A stretch of DNA of 64,000 bases, taken from positions 1-64,000 of the forward strand of contig NZ_JAVKCA010000022.1 of NCBI RefSeq assembly GCF_040222955.1, in the 5' to 3' direction. The stretch's first letter is position 1. Every line of letters begins with the position of its first letter. Below, piece by piece: positions 8,384 through 17,859 of this stretch. Both the position numbers and the translations under genes were made by a program. The stretch is from Marinoscillum sp040222955 (GTDB taxonomy: Bacteria > Bacteroidota > Bacteroidia > Cytophagales > Cyclobacteriaceae). The notes beneath the pieces are model-generated. The model saw nothing but the letters and a program-made list of their open reading frames with translations. It was not told where the DNA came from and did no database searches.

Positions 8384-9451
8384 TTAAGCTAAAAATTTAA
8401 TTCTGGTAAACACATAGTCCAATGACTCTTCATTAATCACCATTCGGTAATAATCCGTGCCTGGAATCTGCTGTGGCTGGTAGCCGGTCTTTTGCAGGTA
8501 CTTCTTGTTAATGTTGCCATCAAACCAATGCACCAGTCTGATTTTACCATCTTCTATTTCCAGGCAGGTCATCCCGCGCTTGCCAATCACACAGCCGGAA
8601 TTGAAAAGGCAGGGAATATTGAAAATGGTGTTGTATACATAGTTTTGAAAATTAGTATCGCGCACCTGTTTCACATACTTCTTCAGGTCCTTTTTGTGAG
8701 AAAGGATAGACTTCACAAGAGTCTCGGTCCGATTGGCAACATCCTCCACATACTCGCGGCAAAGCTGTTCGATTTTATACTTCAATCGCTCCACTTTGTG
8801 CATGGACTCGAACAAGGGCCGATGGGTATGTCCTATGACCGAAACCACTTTGCGATAAGCCGAGTAATGATAGGCCCGCTTCTCAATTTTATACTGTTTC
8901 TTACTGCTGTGAGCCACTGAGTAATTTTTGATCCCCAGGGGATTGGCAAAATACTTCAGGGTAAACCCGATGAGTTCATTGTGTTTTTGAAACCGCTTGG
9001 AGGCCTGGTGTCCGTGAAAAAAGAAAAGTTTCTCCTCCTTGTAATTAAACACGAATCCATCTAGGTGCTCATAATCAAATGGCAAATCCTTCATCATCCC
9101 CAGTTCCAGGTCATGATTGCCAATGGTTTTGAGCAAACTGGTCTGATCTCTGAACTGATCGAAAACTTCGTAAACTGATTTCCACTGCTTGAAAATTTTC
9201 CTGAGGCTGAATCTTTGCATCTCCTCCACATCGCCATTGAGTATCAATCCGAATTCCCCGGGAAGATAATGTTCCTTCAGAGCGCGTATGAAAAGATCGG
9301 AGTTGGTCCGAAAATCATCGGTGGAGCCCCCATCTCCCATATGGAGGTCACTAAAAACCACCCACTTATCGGCATTCGTCAATTCGAAAGTAGGTGACTG
9401 ACTGAAAAGGTCATCCAGATTTTGGTAAACAACTTTATTGGTAATCTTCAC
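8384..9451 (-). CDS. Metallophosphoesterase
   Basis: This is a calcineurin-like phosphoesterase of 355 residues without a signal peptide. All five metal-binding motifs are present in order: DLHMGD (about 35-40), NGDVEE, GNHD, HGHQ and GHTHRP. A central helical insert and a C-terminal part with NSGCVIGKRG follow. The family includes UDP-diacylglucosamine pyrophosphohydrolases and nucleotide phosphodiesterases; the substrate here cannot be read from sequence. It stands alone between the barrel pair and the alpha-glucosidase operon. Confidence 0.8.
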   Translation of the reverse strand: MKITNKVVYQNLDDLFSQSPTFELTNADKWVVFSDLHMGDGGSTDDFRTNSDLFIRALKEHYLPGEFGLILNGDVEEMQRFSLRKIFKQWKSVYEVFDQFRDQTSLLKTIGNHDLELGMMKDLPFDYEHLDGFVFNYKEEKLFFFHGHQASKRFQKHNELIGFTLKYFANPLGIKNYSVAHSSKKQYKIEKRAYHYSAYRKVVSVIGHTHRPLFESMHKVERLKYKIEQLCREYVEDVANRTETLVKSILSHKKDLKKYVKQVRDTNFQNYVYNTIFNIPCLFNSGCVIGKRGMTCLEIEDGKIRLVHWFDGNINKKYLQKTGYQPQQIPGTDYYRMVINEESLDYVFTRIKFLA

Positions 9452-9556
9452 ATGGGAAATTTAATGGCCTCACCAAATTAAAGGGTTTACAACCAGAGAT
9501 CTATTAATCACATCTTAAAGAATTGTTAGCAATTCGGAAATTTGAGTGACCTGTGA

Positions 9557-11233
9557 CTACTGAATCTGATACAAGGCAGCCTGCCAGGGCTGCAGGTTGA
9601 AAGACTTTTTGTTTCCTGTTTGTACTGCCCCCATATTGCCAATGACCAGTGTCAAATTGTTTGTATCAAATCGATCATCGATTGCAAAGGGCTGCTGATC
9701 ATCGGAAAAATTGAGGAGTATGAGGTATTTGATGGAATCATCCCACCGCCAGTATGCATACACCTGCTTGTGTTCCTCGTTGATTACCGCATAGTTTCCA
9801 TAAACAAGTGATGGATTGGCCTTTCGCTTACTGATCATTTCTCTGTAAAAAGTCAGTATGGAGTCCCCCGCATTCTGCTGATTGGCCACATTAATTTCCG
9901 GATAGTTCGGATTTATCTTCAACCATGGTTCCCCAGTGGTGAATCCAGCATTTTTGGTGGCATCCCATTGAATGGGGGTGCGTGCATTGTCCCGTCCATT
10001 GACATGGACGTGCTTTAGAAACAGGTCCAGGTCTTTTCCCTGTTCCTTCCACTCGGCATAGGCATTCATGATCTCCACATCGTCGTAATCATCAATGCTA
10101 TCAAAAGCCACATTGGTCATTCCAATCTCGTCCCCCTGATATACATAGGGTGTGCCTCGCATGGTCATCAGCATGAGGCAGAGCAGTTTTGCTGACTCCT
10201 GCCAAAATTCCCCATCGTTGCCAAAGCGAGAAACAATCCGCTGAAAATCATGGTTGCCAAGGAAAATGCTACCCCAGCCATCACTCTGGAACTTCTCATC
10301 CCAGAGTCGGAATATTTTCTTGAACTCGACGAAATCGATCGGTTTGGGATCAAACCTGCCACCCGGCCCATGGTCCATAAACATGTGTCCAAAATGAAAA
10401 AGCATGTTGAGTTCCCCGGCCTCTTCAGCTACGTACTGCAATCCTGTGTCGAGATCTATCCCAGGCCCTTCTCCCACTGTCATCACATCATAGCGGCTCA
10501 TTACCTCACGGTTCATTTCCTTCAGGAATTCGTGAATCCTGGGGCCATTGGCATAGACATGAGCAATGGTATCATTGAAGTTGGCATAAGGTGTATCATT
10601 GTAGTTCCTTTTTGAGATCACAGAGATCACATCCATCCTAAACCCATTGACCCCTTTGTCCAGCCAGTATCGCATCAGTTGATAGACTTCTTCACGAAGC
10701 TTCGGATTTTCCCAGTTCAGGTCGGGTTGCTTTTTGGTAAACAGATGCAGGTAATACTCGTCTGTTTCCCCGGCATACTGCCAGGCACTGCCACTAAAGA
10801 AAGAAGGCCAGTTATTGGGAGGCCCTCCGTTCTTGCCTTCTTTCCATATATAATAATCACGTTTAGGGTTGTCTTTGGATGATCTTGATTCTTTGAACCA
10901 GGCGTGCTCATCAGAGGAGTGATTCACCACCAGATCCATCAGTAGTTTCATTCCACGCGCATGGATCCCATCCAACAGTTCGTCAAAGTCCGCCATGGAG
11001 CCAAACTCGTCCATGATGTCATAATAATCGCTGATGTCGTAGCCATTGTCATCGTTTGGTGATTTGTAAACCGGGCAAAGCCAGATGACATCCACTCCAA
11101 GACTTTTAATATGATCTAGTTTTTCAATGATCCCTTGCAGGTCACCAATACCGTCCCCATTGCTGTCGTTGAAACTCCTCGGGTAGACCTGATAAACGAC
11201 TGCTTCCTTCCACCATGTTTTTTTAAAACTCAT
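9557..11233 (-). CDS. GH13 alpha-glucosidase (oligo-1,6-glucosidase type)
   Basis: A cytosolic exo-acting alpha-glucosidase of 558 residues, usual length, with no signal peptide. The GH13 regions are complete: DLVVNHSS (region I), GFRMDVI with nucleophile Asp201, VGEGPG with acid/base Glu255, and LGNHDFQR with Asp329. The QPDLN motif is typical of the oligo-1,6-glucosidase subfamily. A Val directly after the nucleophile is, in known relatives, linked to alpha-1,6 rather than alpha-1,4 preference. It follows glpD by 27 bases as the last gene of the symporter-glpK-glpD operon, suggesting its substrate releases glycerol or is used together with it. Confidence 0.9.
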   Translation of the reverse strand: MSFKKTWWKEAVVYQVYPRSFNDSNGDGIGDLQGIIEKLDHIKSLGVDVIWLCPVYKSPNDDNGYDISDYYDIMDEFGSMADFDELLDGIHARGMKLLMDLVVNHSSDEHAWFKESRSSKDNPKRDYYIWKEGKNGGPPNNWPSFFSGSAWQYAGETDEYYLHLFTKKQPDLNWENPKLREEVYQLMRYWLDKGVNGFRMDVISVISKRNYNDTPYANFNDTIAHVYANGPRIHEFLKEMNREVMSRYDVMTVGEGPGIDLDTGLQYVAEEAGELNMLFHFGHMFMDHGPGGRFDPKPIDFVEFKKIFRLWDEKFQSDGWGSIFLGNHDFQRIVSRFGNDGEFWQESAKLLCLMLMTMRGTPYVYQGDEIGMTNVAFDSIDDYDDVEIMNAYAEWKEQGKDLDLFLKHVHVNGRDNARTPIQWDATKNAGFTTGEPWLKINPNYPEINVANQQNAGDSILTFYREMISKRKANPSLVYGNYAVINEEHKQVYAYWRWDDSIKYLILLNFSDDQQPFAIDDRFDTNNLTLVIGNMGAVQTGNKKSFNLQPWQAALYQIQ

Positions 11234-11260
11234 AATGCTCTTTGATTAAAGTACTCGGGA

Positions 11261-12907
11261 TTACAGAAAATGACTGGCTACTTCCAACCCCTGATGAAGC
11301 CATTCCTTTTCCTGCTGCCGGCGAGTTTCAGACCATCCGAAGGTGGATGACAAGTGCTGAAAAACCGGCTCTATAAGTTTAGGAATGGTCTTGATATTAA
11401 AATACAATCTCCCGGTTCTTCTTTCGAAAAAGTCCAGCAGTGAGTGGACAGCTTCATTTTCGATGGTAAAGACCAATTCTGAAAGCGCCAGGCGAATTTC
11501 AGGATCAACTTCCGGTCTCTGTTTGAAAAGCTTGAGTATATCACCTGTTTGTCGACCGTAGTTTCCCACCAGGTACTCCGCATAATAGGGATCCAGGCCA
11601 TGCGATACAACCTGGCCTTCCACCTCCTGCTGATACTTATATACATCCGCCCCATCTTTGAACACCCCACCGGATAGATAGATTTTGTCAGTCACACAAT
11701 CCGACAGCCTCCGATCATGATCTTCTCTGATTTTTTTGGACAATCTATCCACTATGCGTTCAGCCATCTTACGATAACCGGTCAGTTTACCTCCGGCGAT
11801 AGATAATAACCCGGTTTCGGATTCAAATATTTCGTCCTTTCGCGAAAGCTGGGAAGCGGATTTTCCCTCCTCCTCTATTAACGGTCGCAGCCCGGCCCAG
11901 CTGGATTCTACGTCCTCTATATTGAGCTTTATTTTAGGGAAAATATGTTGCACTCCGTGGATCAGGTATTCCACATCCACTTTTTCAGTGCGCACGTGAT
12001 TGATATCCCCATGATAGTCCGTGTCTGTGGTACCAATGTACGTCACCCGGTCTCTGGGAATGGCAAAAATCATCCGTCCATCCGGCACATCAAAATAGAC
12101 CGACTGGTGAACCGGAAACTTCTCATGAGGCACCACTATATGTACTCCTTTTGTAGGGTGAAGGTGTTTCCCATGTAAAGATTTGTTTTTAGCCCGTATT
12201 TCATCCACCCATGGCCCCGCAGCACTCACCGCATATTGGCAGGCACTTTTGTGACTCTCTCCAGTGAGATTATCCCGCCAAAGCACCCCGGTTATCTTCC
12301 CTGCATCATAGACAAAGTCCGTCACCTCTCCATAGTTGATAATATCGGCGCCCATCCGGGTGGCCGTCTTCAGGATCTCGATTGTGAGCCGGGCATCATC
12401 GGTTCTGTACTCAGCGTAAACACCGCCACCTTCCAGCACATCGGCTCCCAGCAGGGGTTCCATTTCCAATGTTTCCTCCCTGGTTAGCATCTTGCGCTGA
12501 TCTACCTTCTCCACGCCCGCCAACACATCATAGACCATCAGTCCCACAGAAGTGAGAATCTTGCCATAAGTGCCATCGGTAATCAATGGGAGAAGCATTT
12601 TCTCCGCTTTCACCAAATGTGGAGCGAGGTGGTGAACGACAGCACGCTCCTGACCCACTTCACGCACCAGTGCCACTTCAAATTGTTTAAGGTATCGCAG
12701 CCCACCATGGATCAACTTGGTGGATTTGCTGCTGGTGCCAGAGGCAAAATCATTCTTTTCAAAAAGGGCTGTTTTCAATCCTCGTGAGGCAGCATCCAAC
12801 GCTATACCTGCGCCTGTAATACCTCCGCCTATAATGATGAGATCATACTGTGTATGCCCCAAAACATTAACCAAATCACCCCTGTCATTTGCATTGAATG
12901 CATTCAT
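11261..12907 (-). CDS. glpD: Glycerol-3-phosphate dehydrogenase
   Basis: This FAD enzyme oxidises sn-glycerol-3-phosphate to dihydroxyacetone phosphate, passing electrons to the quinone pool at the inner membrane. The 548-residue product has the FAD-binding signature LIIIGGGITGAGIALDAASR (residues 24-43), followed by FASGTSSKSTKLIHGGLRYL, which is typical of the GlpD/GlpA family. The C-terminal domain (about 400-548) is the usual helical cap. It overlaps glpK by 4 bases (ATGA), so the two are translationally coupled. Confidence 0.93.
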   Translation of the reverse strand: MNAFNANDRGDLVNVLGHTQYDLIIIGGGITGAGIALDAASRGLKTALFEKNDFASGTSSKSTKLIHGGLRYLKQFEVALVREVGQERAVVHHLAPHLVKAEKMLLPLITDGTYGKILTSVGLMVYDVLAGVEKVDQRKMLTREETLEMEPLLGADVLEGGGVYAEYRTDDARLTIEILKTATRMGADIINYGEVTDFVYDAGKITGVLWRDNLTGESHKSACQYAVSAAGPWVDEIRAKNKSLHGKHLHPTKGVHIVVPHEKFPVHQSVYFDVPDGRMIFAIPRDRVTYIGTTDTDYHGDINHVRTEKVDVEYLIHGVQHIFPKIKLNIEDVESSWAGLRPLIEEEGKSASQLSRKDEIFESETGLLSIAGGKLTGYRKMAERIVDRLSKKIREDHDRRLSDCVTDKIYLSGGVFKDGADVYKYQQEVEGQVVSHGLDPYYAEYLVGNYGRQTGDILKLFKQRPEVDPEIRLALSELVFTIENEAVHSLLDFFERRTGRLYFNIKTIPKLIEPVFQHLSSTFGWSETRRQQEKEWLHQGLEVASHFL

Positions 12908-14385
12908 AAATCCTTTGCCCAGTCAAATGTTCGTTGTACAGCTTTTTGCCAACCCTTGTATAAGCGGTCTCGATCGTTCTTTGTTATCGCCGGGGCAAAT
13001 TTTCTATCGGTCTTTCTTACTTTTTTGATTTCCTCCAATGTCCAGACGCCAGCATGTAACCCCGCCAGATAAGCCGCGCCAAGCGCTGTGGATTCGGTGA
13101 TGGCGGGTCGATCTACCTCCACTCCCAGAATGTCTGACTGAAACTGCATGAGGTAATTATTATTGGTGGCACCTCCATCCACCATCAGACTGGTGATCTC
13201 TATTCCAGAATCTTGCTCCATGGCCGTTTTCACATCGCGGGTCTGAAATGCAATGGATTCGAGGGCTGCCTTGATGATGTGATTCTTACCAGTATCGCGA
13301 GTCAGTCCAAAAATGGCCCCTCGGGAATACTGATCCCAGTAGGGAGCCCCCAGTCCCGCAAATGCCGGCACCAGATAGACCTCATTGGTTTCCACCTTTC
13401 TGGCAAAGTATTCAGAATCTTCCGCGTGATCCAATACCCTCAGCCCATCCCGCAACCATTGTATAGCCGCTCCCGCAATGAAAATGCTACCTTCCAGCGC
13501 GTAGGTAAGCTCTCCGGTGGTGCTGCAGGCCATGGTGGTGAGTAAGCCGTTTTTGGATACTTCACACTTAGTACCTGTATTCATGAGCATGAAACAGCCT
13601 GTGCCGTAGGTGTTTTTTGCCTCCCCCGGATCAAAGCAAGCCTGGCCAAAAAGAGCGGCCTGCTGGTCACCTGCTATGCCCATAATGGGAATGGTGGCCC
13701 CTTTAAATTCATAGTCACCAAAGTGAAATGCTGAAGGGTGAGCCTCTGGTAACATGGAGCTGGGGACATCAAGCATTTTCAGCAAGTCTGCATCCCATTT
13801 GTTCTCCACGATGTTATAAAGCATGGTTCGGGAGGCGTTGGTGTAATCCGTCACATGGGCTTTGCCATTGGTAAGTTTCCACACCAACCAGGTGTCTATG
13901 GTGCCAAAGCACAGGTTCCCTTTTTCCGCGTCAGTTCTTGCATTTTCTACATTGTCGAGGACCCAATTTATTTTTGTACCAGAAAAATAAGAGTCAATGA
14001 CTAGACCTGTTTTACTTCTCACCTTTTCCTCCAGACCCTTTTTTTTCAATTCTTCGCAAAACTCAGAGGTTCGCTTATCCTGCCATACGATGGCATTGTA
14101 AATAGGCTCCCCGGTATTCCGATCCCAAATCACAGTGGTTTCCCGCTGGTTGGTAATGCCAATGGCTGTAATTTCTTTTGGTGAAATAGAAAGTTCATTC
14201 AAAAGGGACCTGAAAACCTCCGACTGTGTGGCCCAGATTTCCTCCGGGTCATGCTCCACCCATCCTGATTTTGGGAAAAACTGTGTAAACTCCTTTTGCT
14301 TAATGCCAACGATCTCCCCTTTCTCATTAAAGAGAATGGCTCTCGAGCTGGTAGTCCCCTGATCTAACGCGACGATGTATGCCAT
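12904..14385 (-). CDS. glpK: Glycerol kinase
   Basis: Glycerol kinase phosphorylates glycerol with ATP to sn-glycerol-3-phosphate. The 493-residue protein starts IVALDQGTTSSRAILFNEKG, the FGGY-family ATP-binding signature. It has WVEHDPEEIW, the substrate region SGTKINWVLD, and the second FGGY signature near VDGGATNNNYLMQFQSD. It lies 18 bases downstream of the symporter and overlaps glpD by 4 bases. No glpF glycerol channel is seen in the window, so glycerol may come from inside the cell by hydrolysis of a glycerol-containing solute, or by diffusion. Confidence 0.95.
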   Translation of the reverse strand: MAYIVALDQGTTSSRAILFNEKGEIVGIKQKEFTQFFPKSGWVEHDPEEIWATQSEVFRSLLNELSISPKEITAIGITNQRETTVIWDRNTGEPIYNAIVWQDKRTSEFCEELKKKGLEEKVRSKTGLVIDSYFSGTKINWVLDNVENARTDAEKGNLCFGTIDTWLVWKLTNGKAHVTDYTNASRTMLYNIVENKWDADLLKMLDVPSSMLPEAHPSAFHFGDYEFKGATIPIMGIAGDQQAALFGQACFDPGEAKNTYGTGCFMLMNTGTKCEVSKNGLLTTMACSTTGELTYALEGSIFIAGAAIQWLRDGLRVLDHAEDSEYFARKVETNEVYLVPAFAGLGAPYWDQYSRGAIFGLTRDTGKNHIIKAALESIAFQTRDVKTAMEQDSGIEITSLMVDGGATNNNYLMQFQSDILGVEVDRPAITESTALGAAYLAGLHAGVWTLEEIKKVRKTDRKFAPAITKNDRDRLYKGWQKAVQRTFDWAKDL

Positions 14386-14403
14386 GATGTTTTTAAATTT
14401 TCC

Positions 14404-16101
14404 TTACCAAAATGACCCTACGACAATGGCCGTAATGATCAACAATATAACTGCCAGCACCCTGTAATTCTTATACCATGGCAGTCCGGCTAATTCTTTG
14501 GTCTCAGCTTTATACAATCCCACGTTCCATGTAAGTGTATTGACTACTTCCTCATTCGGAGCTGGTGTAAGCAAGCTCACAACAATGTGCACCAGCATGC
14601 AGGCCAGCATAAGAAGTGGCGCCTTGTGCAAGAAGTGAATGGCATTGAGTGCAGGCGAAAGCTCATAAACAGAGGAAAGAATGATGAAAACGGATATTAC
14701 CAACCCCGCCAGCAGCGCTGCAAAGGCACCGTTGCCATTGCCCCGCTTCCAAAACAACCCTACCAGGAACACTGCCACCACCGGCGGGGCAATGAAACCA
14801 AGCACCAACTGGAGATATTCCCACAGAGAGTCAGAAATTTGCTCGATATACTGAGTCCAGAATGCCGCTAACAAAACAAGTACCACCGTGGCAATCTGGC
14901 CGACCCGCACTAATTGCTTGCTGGAAAGGTTGGGATTTAACTTATTCACAAAATCCATAGTGATCAGGGTAGAGGCCGAGTTTAAAGTGGCCGAAATACT
15001 ACTGGACATGGCCGCCAGCAAACCAGCTATCACCAAGCCGAGTAGCCCGGTGGGCAGAAGCTGATAAAGCATAACCGGATAGGTCATATTGGGGCAATCC
15101 TCCAAATTTTGACAGATCACCTGCTGACCCGCCTCATTGGTAATCAGATAATTTAATCCGCTAATGTCCAGGTCAGAAAACAGCACAATGGCAATGACCC
15201 CCGGGAAAATCATGATGAAGATCACCGGAATCTTCAGTAATCCGGCAAACAAGGCACCCCAACGGCCATGGTTGAGATCCTTGGCACTAAGTACACGCTG
15301 CACCATAAATTGATTGTTGGCCCAAAAGTAGAACCCAAGCAAAGGCACCCCGAACAGCAAGCCGGTCCAGGGCATATAATGATCATCTATTGGCCCCGCC
15401 ATATCAAACACCTCACTCCCGGGTTTATCAATATAACCTGTGCTATTAAGTGCATCCAATCCGCTCATCATTCCGGACCATCCGCCCACTTCGGTAATAC
15501 AGAAATAAGTTAAAATCATAGAGCCCACTACCAGCAAAATGGCCTGGATCACCTCGGTATGAACCACAGAGGAGAGTCCGCCGGGAATGGTGTAGGCTGC
15601 AGCTGCCAACGCCAACCCAACGATGATAAAAGTGGAAGAGATCTCCGGAAAAATGATTTTCAGAATCAGATTGCCGGCGTAGAGTCCAGACGAGGTGTCT
15701 ATGATTACATTGCCTACTATGGTAATGAAGGAAAAATAATATCGTGAACGGCTATCATAACGGCGCTCGAGAAACTCAGGCATGGTATAGACCCTGGAGC
15801 GGAGATAAAACGGCAAAAAGAAAATGGAAAAGAACACCAGCACCACAGCCGCCATCCATTCATAATTGTAAACCGCCGTATTGGTCTGAAAGGCATCGGA
15901 AGTCAGGCCGATGAGGGTGTTGCTACCAATGTTGGCCGCAAACAAGGAAATCCCCACGATGGGCCAGGTCATGTTCCTGCCAGCCAGAAAGTATTCCTCA
16001 GAGGTTTGCTGCTTGCCCTTGGAAATCCCGTACCAAATGATGCCAAAAATATAAACGACAATAATGGCGACATCAATAAAACTGAGGGCTACACTTTCCA
16101 T
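14404..16101 (-). CDS. Sodium/solute symporter (SSS family)
   Basis: An inner-membrane transporter of 565 residues with about 13-14 predicted membrane segments and the LeuT-type fold of the SSS (SLC5-like) family. Seen motifs include the N-terminal SEEYFLAGRNMTWPIVGISLFAANIG region, the AAAYTIPGGLSSVVHTEVIQ block and a late AMSSSISATLNSASTLI segment that resembles the sodium site. It is closest in feel to sugar (SGLT-type) members, but the substrate cannot be read directly. As the first gene of an operon with glpK, glpD and alpha-glucosidase, it probably imports an alpha-glucoside or glycerol glucoside. Confidence 0.87.
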   Translation of the reverse strand: MESVALSFIDVAIIVVYIFGIIWYGISKGKQQTSEEYFLAGRNMTWPIVGISLFAANIGSNTLIGLTSDAFQTNTAVYNYEWMAAVVLVFFSIFFLPFYLRSRVYTMPEFLERRYDSRSRYYFSFITIVGNVIIDTSSGLYAGNLILKIIFPEISSTFIIVGLALAAAAYTIPGGLSSVVHTEVIQAILLVVGSMILTYFCITEVGGWSGMMSGLDALNSTGYIDKPGSEVFDMAGPIDDHYMPWTGLLFGVPLLGFYFWANNQFMVQRVLSAKDLNHGRWGALFAGLLKIPVIFIMIFPGVIAIVLFSDLDISGLNYLITNEAGQQVICQNLEDCPNMTYPVMLYQLLPTGLLGLVIAGLLAAMSSSISATLNSASTLITMDFVNKLNPNLSSKQLVRVGQIATVVLVLLAAFWTQYIEQISDSLWEYLQLVLGFIAPPVVAVFLVGLFWKRGNGNGAFAALLAGLVISVFIILSSVYELSPALNAIHFLHKAPLLMLACMLVHIVVSLLTPAPNEEVVNTLTWNVGLYKAETKELAGLPWYKNYRVLAVILLIITAIVVGSFW

Positions 16102-16158
16102 AGGAGATTGGTTTAGTAAGTAATTTCAATCCCTATAATAGTAAGAAAATGGCAATCA

Positions 16159-16179
16159 ACCCCTGCTTTTGAGCAGGGG
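16159..16179 (-). terminator. Hairpin between trehalase and symporter genes
   Basis: CCCCTGC and GCAGGGG form a 7-base stem around a 7-base loop. On the minus strand it follows the trehalase gene, but the T run after it is poor, so it may be a weak terminator or a leader hairpin of the symporter transcript. Confidence 0.4.
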
Positions 16180-16196
16180 TTTTGCGAGTAGGTGGA

Positions 16197-16210
16197 TGAA
16201 AACGTTTGAA
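16197..16210. promoter_or_regulatory. LacI-type operator candidate upstream of the symporter operon
   Basis: TGAAAACGTTTGAA is a CG-centred imperfect palindrome of the kind bound by LacI-family repressors and CcpA. It lies about 95 bases upstream of the symporter start. The first eight bases are identical to those of the site at 22975-22988 in front of the amylase. Confidence 0.45.
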
Positions 16211-16246
16211 AATTGAAGATTTATTTTTCCTGATGACCCAAGGGTA

Positions 16247-17848
16247 TCAATAGGCCGCGTCTTCCGCCATCAGCCCCAGGGCAACGCCGTTACTCCACCC
16301 AAAGCCATCCTGCGTAGGGTACTCTCCACCTCCGGCAGTTAGCGTAGTATCGGCCACATTGTATTTTTCCATCATCTTACCAGTATTTTGGTAGACTTTG
16401 TCATTGACCCTCAACCACCTGTTTTTGATCTCGGTTGCCAGTTCCGTTTCACCATAATGCTCCAGGCCCTTGATACTCATCCATTGGAGTGGCGCCCAGC
16501 CATTGGGGTAATCCCATTGCTGTCCGGACTCTATGGTAGTAGTCACCACCCCACCAGGCAGTAGAAAGTCTGACTCCAGCACACGCGCCTGTGCAGCGGC
16601 TTGTTCGTCTGATGCTACATTGAAATATAAAGGGTAGGCTCCCGCCAATGTCAATTGAGCAGAAAGCGCATTTTCCGTCCAGATATAATCGGTAAAAGCG
16701 CCCTTGTCGGCGTCCCAAAACACGCGTTGAATAGCTGCTTTCCGCTTGTCAGCCTGAGCTGTATAAAAATCTGATTGTTGGGTCTCTCCTTTAGCCGCAT
16801 AGAGATTGGCCAGCGTAGTCTCCACAGCAAACATGAGGCAGTTTAGATCCACAGGTAAAATCTCTGTGGTGCGAATGCTCCCAAAGTCAGCCTTGTCCTG
16901 AAACCAGCGCGTGCTGTAGTCCCACCCCGACTCAGCGCCAGCTCGCAGGTTGCGAAAAAGCTCTTTCCGGGCTTGTTCGGAGAGCCCTTCTGCCAGTTCG
17001 TAATCTTCCTTGTGTGATTCCGGTCTGGGGAAGTCAAGAAAGTCCCAATAGCGGTTGAGTATGGTGCCGTCCGACAACCGAACGACCCTGTTAACAGCTG
17101 ACAAATCTGGGGTCAGGTAATCCGATCCTCGCATCCAAAAATCGTATTCTTTCTGCACTGCTGGCAAATAAATGGTAGCCTCCTCCACTGAGGTGAGCTG
17201 TGCATAAAGATTGACCATCGAAGCAAAGAATGGTGGTTGGCTTCTTCCGAGGTAATAGGTTCTGTTACCATTAGGAATAAATCCCACTGTATCTATCAGG
17301 TAGGCAAAATTATCCACCATAGCCTCCACCAGATCTGTACGACCGGATGCGCCTAATCCTATCAGGGTGAAGTAGCTGTCCCAATAATAAATCTCACGAA
17401 ATCGTCCTCCGGGCACTACGTATTCACCGGGTAGCGGTATTAAAGTAGAAATTCCGTCCAAAGCGCCAGCCTTTCTTGTCAGGTTTTTCCAGTGATTTTC
17501 CAGGTGGGCCATGAGTGATTCTTCCCTTGATGCCACTATTGCGGGCTCTGATGGGGGTGTGAAATTCGCACTTACAAAAGCCTTTAACTCAAAGTCAGGA
17601 CCATCCTTCAGTGCGAGATAATCCGAAGCGATAGCGCCAGGGTCACGGTTAGGTGTGCAGTCTACAAAAGTCTTAGAATCAGGAAAAACCCCGGCCATTT
17701 GGACATCGTGAAACAGAGGCCCCAGTACCTCCCAGGGCTCATAAAAGTCTCTGGGCTCATCAGATACCTCAGCTTGCTTTTGAGGGGTACATGAAAAAAA
17801 TAGCAGTACCATAAGGCCTGCTATTTTCAATGATTTCAATATTGTCAT
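16247..17848 (-). CDS. GH37 trehalase, lipoprotein
   Basis: This 533-residue protein hydrolyses alpha,alpha-trehalose to two glucose. A lipoprotein signal ends FFSC (Cys20), so it sits on a membrane facing the periplasm or outside. Both trehalase signatures are present: PGGRFREIYYWDSYF (146-160) and QWDYPNGWAPLQ (444-455), plus the C-terminal GGGEYPTQDGFGWSNGV. By family comparison the catalytic acids are Asp310 (ESGWDYSTRW) and Glu509. GH37 relatives acting on glucosylglycerol are known in cyanobacteria, so trehalose is likely but not certain. It begins 11 bases after the haloperoxidase-type gene ends, so the two form an operon. Confidence 0.88.
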   Translation of the reverse strand: MTILKSLKIAGLMVLLFFSCTPQKQAEVSDEPRDFYEPWEVLGPLFHDVQMAGVFPDSKTFVDCTPNRDPGAIASDYLALKDGPDFELKAFVSANFTPPSEPAIVASREESLMAHLENHWKNLTRKAGALDGISTLIPLPGEYVVPGGRFREIYYWDSYFTLIGLGASGRTDLVEAMVDNFAYLIDTVGFIPNGNRTYYLGRSQPPFFASMVNLYAQLTSVEEATIYLPAVQKEYDFWMRGSDYLTPDLSAVNRVVRLSDGTILNRYWDFLDFPRPESHKEDYELAEGLSEQARKELFRNLRAGAESGWDYSTRWFQDKADFGSIRTTEILPVDLNCLMFAVETTLANLYAAKGETQQSDFYTAQADKRKAAIQRVFWDADKGAFTDYIWTENALSAQLTLAGAYPLYFNVASDEQAAAQARVLESDFLLPGGVVTTTIESGQQWDYPNGWAPLQWMSIKGLEHYGETELATEIKNRWLRVNDKVYQNTGKMMEKYNVADTTLTAGGGEYPTQDGFGWSNGVALGLMAEDAAY

Positions 17849-17859
17849 TGGTCGTTGGT

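Noticed and set aside
10250..10615. Plus-strand frame inside the alpha-glucosidase gene
   Set aside because: Antisense shadow; the GH13 gene has all catalytic motifs in the other strand.
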